This document shows positions 1 through 5,400 of a stretch of 64,000 nt of DNA, one piece after another. This DNA is from Micromonospora wenchangensis (lineage in GTDB: Bacteria > Actinomycetota > Actinomycetes > Mycobacteriales > Micromonosporaceae). The stretch's first letter is position 1, and every line of letters starts with the position of its first letter. The notes under the pieces were generated by a model. It was not told the origin of the DNA and did no database searches. It saw nothing but the letters and a program-made list of their open reading frames with translations. The stretch lies in contig NZ_MZMV01000025.1 of assembly GCF_002210435.1 (NCBI RefSeq), forward strand, positions 1 through 64,000, in the 5' to 3' direction. A program made the translations under genes and the position numbers.

Positions 1-28
1 ACGGGGGTGGGTGGGGCAAGGTGGGGGT

Positions 29-799
29 GTGGGATTGACGTTGGCGGTCGACTGCGGGGGCGGCGGCATCAAGGGTTCGGTGCTGGACGGGGACGGCACC
101 CTGCGGGCGTCGGTGATCCGGGTGGACACCCCGTACCCGTTGCCACCCGGGTTGTTCGTCAAGACGCTGCTGGAGCTGGCCGGCCGGCTGCCCCCGGCGG
201 ACCGGGTCACGGTGGGGATGCCGGGCATGATCCGGCACGGGGTCGTGGTGGCCACGCCGCACTACGTGACCCGGTCCGGGCCGCGCAGCCGCGTCGACCC
301 CGACCTGCTCGCCGAATGGTCCGGGTACGACGCGCGGCGGGCGGTCACCGAGGCGTTCGGGATGCCGGCGCTGGTGCTCAACGACGCCGAGGTGCACGGT
401 GCCGGGGTGGTCGCCGGGACCGGCTGCGAGCTGGTGCTGACCCTCGGCACCGGGCTGGGCAGTGCGCTCTTCGACGGTGGGCGGCTCGCCCCGCACCTGG
501 AGTTGTCGCACGCCCCGGTCCGCTGGGGCACCACCTACGACACGTACGTCGGGGAGCCGGAGCGGCGGCGGCTCGGCGACGCCTTCTGGTCCCGACGGAT
601 CCGGCAGGTGGTGGACGGGCTGCGGCCGGTGTTCCGCTGGGACCGGCTCTATCTCGGTGGCGGCAACTCGCGGCTGATCCGGCCCGAACAGGTGGCCCGG
701 ATGGGCGACGACGTGGTGATCGTGCCCAACACGGCCGGGATCGTCGGCGGTGTCCGGGCCTGGCAGTTGACCGGCGAACGGGACGAGCCGGCCTCCTGA
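29..799 (+). CDS. ROK-family kinase, polyphosphate glucokinase-like
   Basis: Predicted to phosphorylate glucose using polyphosphate or ATP in the cytoplasm. The N-terminal phosphate-binding segment LAVDCGGGGIKG, the second glycine motif LTLGTGLGSALF and the catalytic-region NDAEVHGAG match the ROK fold and are closest to actinobacterial PpgK. The length of about 256 aa also fits PpgK. An in-frame GTG at 11 is possible, but GTG 29 has an AAGG seven bases upstream and starts directly before the first beta strand. Classic PpgK has an ExGH-type motif after the hairpin; here it is LELSHA, so donor and substrate are not certain. The 5' flank is cut by the window edge. Confidence 0.75.
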   Translation: MGLTLAVDCGGGGIKGSVLDGDGTLRASVIRVDTPYPLPPGLFVKTLLELAGRLPPADRVTVGMPGMIRHGVVVATPHYVTRSGPRSRVDPDLLAEWSGYDARRAVTEAFGMPALVLNDAEVHGAGVVAGTGCELVLTLGTGLGSALFDGGRLAPHLELSHAPVRWGTTYDTYVGEPERRRLGDAFWSRRIRQVVDGLRPVFRWDRLYLGGGNSRLIRPEQVARMGDDVVIVPNTAGIVGGVRAWQLTGERDEPAS

Positions 800-891
800 G
801 CCACAAGTCGACCCCCAGGAACACTCGCGGTACGCCCGGTGTTGTGCCAGCGTCGGAGCAATGGCGACGTGACGCGAGGGGGTGGGTCGGG

Positions 892-1260
892 ATGGATCTT
901 CTGGCGGAGTACCGACGGGCGACCATGTACTTCGAGATGGGTGACCCGAGCGGAGCGGTCCGGCTGCTGGAGCCGATCGTGGCGGCCGAGCCCGGCAACT
1001 CCTCCGTACGTCAGCTGCTGGCTCGGGCGTACTTCCAGACCGCCCAGCTCGGCCGCGCCGAGGAGCAGTTGCGGGAACTGGTCGACCGGGACCCCAGCGA
1101 CCACTACGCCCACCACGTGCTGGGCCGGACGCTGGAGCGGCTGAACCGCTACCCGGACGCGCTGCGCCACCTGCGCATCGCGGCGGCCATGCACTCGACG
1201 AACGACGACTACGTGACCGCGCTGCGCCGGGTGGAGAGCCGGGTCGGCAACGGTCGCTGA
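892..1260 (+). CDS. Small tetratricopeptide-repeat protein
   Basis: A 122-aa soluble protein built almost entirely of about three TPR units (roughly residues 8-41, 42-75 and 76-109). They carry the usual small/large spacing, for example AVRLLEPIVAAEPGN, AEEQLRELVDRDPSD and ALRHLRIAAAMHSTN. TPRs are protein-binding scaffolds and no catalytic part is visible, so the partner is unknown. ATG 892 is chosen because a GA-rich stretch lies just upstream and the TPR helices begin within ten residues. It follows the ROK kinase by 92 bp and ends 14 bp before a strong hairpin. Confidence 0.75.
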   Translation: MDLLAEYRRATMYFEMGDPSGAVRLLEPIVAAEPGNSSVRQLLARAYFQTAQLGRAEEQLRELVDRDPSDHYAHHVLGRTLERLNRYPDALRHLRIAAAMHSTNDDYVTALRRVESRVGNGR

Positions 1261-1273
1261 TTCGCAGACCGCA

Positions 1274-1311
1274 CCGGGCCGGGGAGGGCTTCTAGCCTTC
1301 CCCCGGCCCGG
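1274..1311. terminator. Bidirectional hairpin terminator
   Basis: CCGGGCCGGGG pairs with CCCCGGCCCGG around a short AGGGC/GCCTT extension and TTCTA loop. It sits between the end of the TPR gene and the stop codon of the convergent gene, which lies inside the hairpin. Confidence 0.6.
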
Positions 1312-1657
1312 TTCCGCGTCTGGTCCAGGCCAGGAACCTGTCGAACAGCTCGGCCGGGGGCGGGACGGCGTTCGGGTTCAGGGTGGCCAGGTCACCGGTG
1401 GCGTCGAACAGTTGCCCGGCCATGTGGATGGACAACCCGACGCGGTCCCGCCGGTATTCGAGGATCAGCAGCAGCCGGGCGGGCTGACACGGCCAGGGAG
1501 CGGCGCACACCCGGCACAGCCAGAGCGGCCGCATCGGTACGTGTGGCCGGACAGCCCCGCCTGGGCGGGCATGCACCGGCGAGGCGTTCGAGCTTCGTCG
1601 AGTTCCGGTGACGAACCGGTCGTGCGGTCCGCCGACGCTGGTGCGGTTGAGATCCAT
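1292..1657 (-). CDS. Conserved actinobacterial hypothetical protein with CxxC...C motif
   Basis: A 121-aa soluble protein of unknown function. The conserved core starts with WLCRVCAAPWPC and continues through a hydrophobic strand and helix (RLLLILEYRRDRVGLSIHMAGQL) to a tail ending FDRFLAWTRR. Similar small proteins are common beside XRE-type regulators in Streptomyces and Micromonospora and are sometimes mislabelled flavin reductase; I see no flavin motif. The three cysteines could bind a metal. The start at 1657 is preferred over 1681 because GGAGAG lies five bases before it. Confidence 0.5.
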   Translation of the reverse strand: MDLNRTSVGGPHDRFVTGTRRSSNASPVHARPGGAVRPHVPMRPLWLCRVCAAPWPCQPARLLLILEYRRDRVGLSIHMAGQLFDATGDLATLNPNAVPPPAELFDRFLAWTRRGTGPGEG

Positions 1658-1822
1658 CGGGCTCTCCATGGCGTCGGCCATCAGCGTGGGGGACGGGCGG
1701 GTCGTGCGGGCTGCTGCGACATCAGTCCAGCGTGTGGGCCTGCTCGCTGCTTGTCAAGGTGCAGGTGTGCATTAGACAAGATGCAGTCTGACTAGCTGCG
1801 GTTTGACCACTGGCGGTCTGGC

Positions 1823-1828
1823 TACTCT
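1823..1828 (+). promoter_or_regulatory. -10 box TACTCT of a probable leaderless promoter
   Basis: TACTCT is followed by six bases and the GTG start at 1835, with no Shine-Dalgarno sequence. TTGACC at 1803-1808 is the nearest -35-like hexamer but the 14-bp spacing is short. Confidence 0.45.
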
Positions 1829-1834
1829 CGCGCC

Positions 1835-2047
1835 GTGCCACGCCACCTCTACGGGGCGGGCGAGATCACGACGCGGCTCGGCGTCAGCCGACAACGGGCC
1901 CGTCAGATCATCGACCGGCCCGACTTTCCCCAGCCGTACGACCGGCTCGGGATGGGTGCTGTGTGGCTGAAGGCTGAGGTCGAGGCGTGGATCCGTGAAC
2001 ACCGCCCCCACCTCGGCGAGGCGGACGACGAGGAACATCCCTCCTGA
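1835..2047 (+). CDS. Small HTH DNA-binding protein (MerR/AlpA-like), copy 1
   Basis: A 70-aa protein that is mostly one winged-helix-type DNA-binding unit. GAGEITTRLGVSRQRARQII forms the helix-turn-helix, followed by a wing (FPQPYDRLGMGAVW) and the helix VEAWIREHRP. This is the layout of AlpA/excisionase and MerR N-terminal domains, without an effector domain. The GTG start sits six bases after TACTCT with no ribosome-binding site, so the mRNA is probably leaderless. The next gene is a paralogue in the same direction, so the pair looks like a tandem duplication. Target unknown. Confidence 0.7.
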   Translation: MPRHLYGAGEITTRLGVSRQRARQIIDRPDFPQPYDRLGMGAVWLKAEVEAWIREHRPHLGEADDEEHPS

Positions 2048-2111
2048 GTTCGGCCGCTGGGTAGGTATCAGGCTGATCGCTCGTCGCTGAGAGTGGCGAG
2101 GCGTGCCCCGG

Positions 2112-2117
2112 TAGCCT
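2112..2117 (+). promoter_or_regulatory. -10 box TAGCCT of a probable leaderless promoter
   Basis: TAGCCT lies seven bases before the ATG at 2125 and there is no Shine-Dalgarno sequence. The arrangement is the same as for the paralogue upstream. Confidence 0.5.
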
Positions 2118-2124
2118 CCCTTTC

Positions 2125-2319
2125 ATGGGCCGGCATCTCATGGGCGCGTACGAGATCCGGATGAGGCTGGGCGTGAGCAGGCAACGCGTCGAGCAGTTGA
2201 TGAAGCGCCCCGACTGGCCGAAGCCCTACGAGTCGCTCGCCACCGGTCGGATCTGGCGTACCGAGGACATCGAGGCCTGGATCCGCGAGCACCGGCCGAA
2301 CCTGCCCGACGAAGCCTGA
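2125..2319 (+). CDS. Small HTH DNA-binding protein (MerR/AlpA-like), copy 2
   Basis: A 64-aa paralogue of the preceding gene, about half identical. Shared features are the start xGRHLxGAxEIxxRLGVSRQR, the wing, and the last helix IEAWIREHRPNLP. The RLGVSRQR recognition helix is kept, while the wing differs (ESLATGRIW against DRLGMGAVW), which suggests related but non-identical DNA sites. It probably has its own leaderless promoter, so it need not be co-transcribed with copy 1. It could be a transcription factor for neighbouring genes or a remnant of an excisionase; no integrase is nearby. Confidence 0.7.
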   Translation: MGRHLMGAYEIRMRLGVSRQRVEQLMKRPDWPKPYESLATGRIWRTEDIEAWIREHRPNLPDEA

Positions 2320-2343
2320 GCATCGCTCTGCCGCGTGCCGGCC

Positions 2344-2349
2344 TACGAT
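2344..2349 (+). promoter_or_regulatory. -10 box TACGAT upstream of the Smr-domain gene
   Basis: TACGAT lies 38 bases before the ATG at 2388, allowing a leader of about 30 nt that contains the GGGGAGG ribosome-binding site. Confidence 0.35.
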
Positions 2350-2387
2350 GGGCCTGCCATGGCGGCTGCGCAGGTGGGGGAGGCGGG

Positions 2388-2642
2388 ATGAAGCTCAAGC
2401 TGGACCTGCACGACATCTTCAACAAGGGCCACGACATCGACCGTGCCCTGCGCGGGATCATGGACGAGGCGGTGGCGAAGAAGGCCACCCTGGTCGAGAT
2501 CATCCCTGGTAAGGGGTCCGGTCAGCTCAAGAAGAAGGTGCTGCGCTTCCTCGACCAGAAGGACGTCAAGCAGCTCTACCACCGGGTCGAGAAGGACTCC
2601 AAGAACTTCGGCCGCCTCTTCGTCCACTTCCGCTGGAAGTGA
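2388..2642 (+). CDS. Stand-alone Smr (MutS2 C-terminal) domain protein
   Basis: An 84-aa protein that is essentially a single Smr domain. It has the LDLHD motif at residues 4-8, a long helix, the strand/loop IIPGKGSGQLKKKVLRFL (about residues 38-55), and a final strand GRLFVHFRW. Smr domains bind and often nick branched DNA or act as RNases. The usual HGxG signature is PGKGSG here, with proline replacing the histidine, so activity may be reduced. A GGGGAGG ribosome-binding site precedes the ATG. A decayed copy of its 3' third lies 540 bp downstream, beyond the GNAT gene. Confidence 0.7.
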   Translation: MKLKLDLHDIFNKGHDIDRALRGIMDEAVAKKATLVEIIPGKGSGQLKKKVLRFLDQKDVKQLYHRVEKDSKNFGRLFVHFRWK

Positions 2643-2661
2643 TGCGGGCGTCAAGACGCTG

Positions 2662-3111
2662 TCAGAGGTCCAGGACGGCGACCGTCTCCCCTTCGCTCTG
2701 CTCGCCCGTCGGCCGGAAGCCCAGCTTCAGATAGAAGTCCTCCGGCCCACCCTCGCGGGGCACCCAGGTGACGTACGCCCGGTTGCCGCCCCGGGCGCGG
2801 ATCTCCGCGCACACCGCCTCGACGGCGAACCGCCCGTAACCCTTCCCCTGGGCGTCGGCCGCGATGTTGAGTTTCCAGAGGCCGGACCGGACGTCATCAG
2901 GGTTGTCGCCCCACGCGTAGTCGAGGAAGGCCATCAGGAAGCCGACCAGCCGGTCGCCGTCGAAGATCAGCCTCGGCCAGGCGATGTCCGGGAAGACGTA
3001 CGCCTCGGCCAGTGACTTGACCACCGGCCCGACCAGATCCTCCTGATCGGGGCGCACCGACAGCTTGAGCGCCGCCTCGTAGTTCTCCGGGGTGACCTTC
3101 TCCAGCCGCAT
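2662..3111 (-). CDS. GNAT-family N-acetyltransferase
   Basis: A 149-aa acetyl-CoA-dependent N-acetyltransferase. The acetyl-CoA pyrophosphate loop is QGKGYG in the segment LNIAADAQGKGYGRFAVEAV (motif A), and the C-terminal FYLKLGFRPTGE is motif B. The spacing resembles the spermidine/diamine acetyltransferase branch, but the substrate cannot be told. It lies convergent to the Smr gene with 19 bp between stops and is flanked on the other side by the Smr remnant, so it may have been brought in between the two Smr copies or been part of the duplicated block. Confidence 0.8.
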   Translation of the reverse strand: MRLEKVTPENYEAALKLSVRPDQEDLVGPVVKSLAEAYVFPDIAWPRLIFDGDRLVGFLMAFLDYAWGDNPDDVRSGLWKLNIAADAQGKGYGRFAVEAVCAEIRARGGNRAYVTWVPREGGPEDFYLKLGFRPTGEQSEGETVAVLDL

Positions 3112-3185
3112 CCTGCGGACCCTAGTCCGCCCCGCCGGCCCCGGCGACCGGTTATCCGTCCCCGCCGGACGGCCAGGTGCGGGCG

Positions 3186-3284
3186 AAGGTGCTGCGCCTC
3201 CTCGACCAGAGGGACGTCAAACCGCTCCGTCACCCGGGCCGAGAGGAATTCGGCCGCTATTTCGCCCACCTTTGCCGGAAGTGA
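3186..3284 (+). pseudogene. Truncated remnant of a Smr-domain gene (3' end only)
   Basis: Read from AAG 3186 to TGA 3284, this gives 33 codons that align with the last 35 codons of the Smr gene at 2388-2642. KVLRLLDQRDVK matches KVLRFLDQKDVK, and FGRYFAHLCRK ends like FGRLFVHFRWK, with two residues lost in the middle. No start codon or Smr core motif precedes it. It is a relic of a tandem or flanking duplication. Confidence 0.7.
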
Positions 3285-3514
3285 GGTGGGCATCGACAGT
3301 CCGGGGAGGTTTCACCGTCCTTTTGTCGCGATCCGGATTGACAGTAATTGCTCCGTCTATTCTGCCCGGTAGGGGGTGGCCACCGAGCCGTCGGTACGTG
3401 ACCGAGCGGGCACCGGGCGGGCCGGGCCGGCTTTCGACGTTGCTCCGTCCGGCCATACTGGTTTCTGCATGGATCTCCATAGAATTACCGGACCTCGGCC
3501 CTGGAGTGGTCCAC
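3285..3514. other. Non-coding region upstream of the Rca-like operon
   Basis: No credible gene is seen. The region contains an unusually A+T-rich patch with TTGACA (3338-3343) and TATTCT (3358-3363). The 14-bp spacing is shorter than normal, so promoter assignment for the operon starting at 3515 is weak. GGAG at 3503-3506 is the ribosome-binding site of the first gene. Confidence 0.35.
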
Positions 3515-3955
3515 ATGGTAGAGATAGCAGTCGCTGCGCTCGGTGTACTGGCGGCGATCGTCACCGGCGTATACACCGTCAAGGCGGTCAAGGCCGAGCG
3601 GGCGGCGCCGCCCGCGCCGACGACGCCGACGGTGCACGTCCGGGGGAACAGGCCCGCCGCCCACACGCCGGTCCCACCTACCGCCACGTCCCGCCGGTCT
3701 GCCGCCACGCCCCGTCGGCCGGTGCCGCCCACCCCGTCGCCCGACCGGCCGGTGCCGTCCGCTCCGGTGGCCCCCAGAGTGACGCCGCCGCCGGGTCAGC
3801 AGGTGCTGCCCCTGGTCGAGCGTAAGGGCGATTACGCCGGGATGTCGGAGCGGGACCTTCAGATCGCGCTGCTGACCGACGCCAACTTCATGCTCCAGCA
3901 GGGTGACACGTTCACCTATCGGAAGATGCGGAACGAGGAGGTAGACCCGGCGTGA
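3515..3955 (+). CDS. Membrane-anchored proline-rich protein of the Rca-like operon
   Basis: A 146-aa protein with one N-terminal membrane helix (about residues 2-22, EIAVAALGVLAAIVTGVYTV), a Pro/Thr/Arg/Ala-rich low-complexity linker (about 30-105) and a charged, probably folded tail (QVLPLVERKGDYAGMSERDL onward, including LLTDANFMLQQGDTF). No known domain is recognised. ATG 3515 is chosen because GGAG lies eight bases upstream and the membrane helix begins there. Its stop overlaps the GTG of the AAA+ gene (GTGA), so the two are translationally coupled. The likely role is tethering or presenting a client to the ATPase at the membrane (inference). Confidence 0.65.
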   Translation: MVEIAVAALGVLAAIVTGVYTVKAVKAERAAPPAPTTPTVHVRGNRPAAHTPVPPTATSRRSAATPRRPVPPTPSPDRPVPSAPVAPRVTPPPGQQVLPLVERKGDYAGMSERDLQIALLTDANFMLQQGDTFTYRKMRNEEVDPA

Positions 3956-4776
3956 CCGTACCGGAGCGATTTCGCAAGGCCATCGTCGCTCACTGCTTCG
4001 CCGTTTCGTGTCTGGACGACTATCCGCTGATCCTGGCCGTGGTCGGTCCTCCGGGCGACGGGAAGTCGTTCCAGACCGCAGCGGCCCTCAGGAACGCCGG
4101 CTTCGTGGCATTCCGATTCTCCTCGTCGGAGTTGGGCGGGCGTTCCGAGGGGCGACCGGTGGAGCAGTTGCGTTCCCTGTACAAGCGGGCGGCCCGGCAC
4201 GCCGAAGTCGAGAACAGCTATCCGGTGCTCGTGCTGGAGGATTTCGATCTCAGCCCGGCCGGCCGGGCGGCCAACGCCCGCTACACGGTGAACTCACAGT
4301 TGCTGACGGGGTTCCTGATGAACCTCGCGGACGACGTACGGATGTGCGATGTGGAAACGACCCGACGGTTCCCGATCGTGCTCACCACCAACGACCTGTC
4401 CACGTTGCACGGGCCGCTGATCAGGCCGGGCCGGATGCGGGTCTTCACCTGGGAGCCGACCGTCAGCGAACGGGTCGAGATGATCTTCTCGGCGTTGCAG
4501 GGCCGGGTACCCGGACTCACCGTCGAGCAGGTCGAGAAGCTCGCCTCCCGGTACCAGGGACTCTCCGTCGCCGCCATCTCGTCCGCCCTGGTGGAGTGTC
4601 TCGGGGACAAGATCTTCGACTTCGTCTCGCAGCATCCCCAGTTGGGCATCGTCGAGGCGCAGCGGCGGTACGCCAATGGTGGTGGTTGGGTGACGATCGA
4701 CGAGATCGAGGACGCGTTGCAGCGGCGGGGCGTGACCCGGCGGCGCCTCACCTTCTTCCGAGCGGGTGGCGAGTGA
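3952..4776 (+). CDS. AAA+ ATPase of the RuBisCO-activase (Rca) type
   Basis: A 274-aa single AAA+ module. Walker A is GPPGDGKS (32-39), Walker B VLVLEDFD (92-99), sensor 1 TTND (145-148) and the arginine-finger loop LIRPGRM (156-162). Several stretches match plant and cyanobacterial RuBisCO activase closely as I remember it: GKSFQ after Walker A, the SSSEL...EGRPVEQLRSLYKRAA helix, RYTVNSQLLTGFLMNLAD (QYTVNNQMVNATLMNIAD in Rca), and STLHGPLIRPGRM...W.PT (STLYAPLIRDGRM...W.PT). RuBisCO is absent here, so the client must be something else. It overlaps the genes on both sides. GTG 3952 is the only start that keeps the Rca N-terminal helix. Confidence 0.8.
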   Translation: MTVPERFRKAIVAHCFAVSCLDDYPLILAVVGPPGDGKSFQTAAALRNAGFVAFRFSSSELGGRSEGRPVEQLRSLYKRAARHAEVENSYPVLVLEDFDLSPAGRAANARYTVNSQLLTGFLMNLADDVRMCDVETTRRFPIVLTTNDLSTLHGPLIRPGRMRVFTWEPTVSERVEMIFSALQGRVPGLTVEQVEKLASRYQGLSVAAISSALVECLGDKIFDFVSQHPQLGIVEAQRRYANGGGWVTIDEIEDALQRRGVTRRRLTFFRAGGE

Positions 4777-5357
4777 TGGACGACGAGGACGACGACGAGA
4801 TCGATGTCTCCGTCGACGTGGACCCGGAGGTGGTGGTGCTCGTCCGGCTGAACGTGATCGCCCACGTCGCCCGGGAGATCGCCAGCGCGGTACGGGCACC
4901 GAAGTCCGCCCTGGAGATCATCATGAGGAGCATCAGGGACGGGTTGCTCGCCCAAGTCGAGCTGATCGCGTTCGGGGCGGGCAACGCGATCGTCTCCTAC
5001 CTCTCATTGGAGATCGACTGGGAGCGGCACGCGTTCCTGCTCACCCAGGGGTCGGCCAAGCACGAGTTCCTGCTCAAGTCCGACAGGCCGGTCGACACGC
5101 AGGTCGCCCCGATGTTGGCCAAGGCGCGGGACTACATCCAGCAGTGCACCGACAACCTCGGTGTCCAGCGGGTCGACGCCTACTACACCTACCGCGCCGG
5201 CAAGCGGGAGGAGGCCAACAAGAGGTACGGCACCTCTCCCAGCAGCGCCGAGGAGACCACCCGACTCCGCAAGGCCGTCTCCGGGCAGGAACTCGGCGTG
5301 GTCGACCACAACCTGTCCGAGTTGCGGGTCCTCTACCGGCACGTGCGCGGCACCTGA
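4776..5357 (+). CDS. Hypothetical acidic alpha/beta protein, candidate client of the Rca-like ATPase
   Basis: A 193-aa soluble protein. Residues 1-20 are extremely acidic (DDEDDDEIDVSVDVD). A helical segment (about 24-60) runs into the strands AQVELIAFG and AIVSYLSLEIDWERHAFLL, followed by a charged helix, a short strand VDAYYTYRAG and a flexible C-terminus. The helix, GLL turn and beta hairpin ending in IDWERH loosely recall bacterial HORMA-like proteins, which are remodelled by AAA+ enzymes; this is a low-confidence structural guess. The stop of the AAA+ gene and this ATG share a base (TGATG), so expression is coupled. Function unknown. Confidence 0.6.
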   Translation: MDDEDDDEIDVSVDVDPEVVVLVRLNVIAHVAREIASAVRAPKSALEIIMRSIRDGLLAQVELIAFGAGNAIVSYLSLEIDWERHAFLLTQGSAKHEFLLKSDRPVDTQVAPMLAKARDYIQQCTDNLGVQRVDAYYTYRAGKREEANKRYGTSPSSAEETTRLRKAVSGQELGVVDHNLSELRVLYRHVRGT

Positions 5358-5360
5358 AGC

Positions 5361-5394
5361 CGCCGGCACCCGGTCGACCACCCGGGTGCCGGCG
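5361..5394. terminator. Bidirectional hairpin terminator
   Basis: A perfect 13-bp stem (CGCCGGCACCCGG with CCGGGTGCCGGCG) and 8-nt loop lie between the end of the Rca-like operon and the convergent M28 peptidase. There is no T-tract, as is common in actinomycetes. Confidence 0.65.
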
Positions 5395-5400
5395 CACCGG

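Noticed and set aside
1835-2319. Excisionase genes of an integrated element
   Set aside because: There is no integrase, att repeat, tRNA gene or other mobile-element gene nearby.
3515-5357. Type III CBASS (HORMA-TRIP13) defence operon
   Set aside because: No CD-NTase or effector nuclease is next to it, and the AAA+ protein looks like RuBisCO activase rather than TRIP13. HORMA similarity of the third protein is only a vague structural impression.
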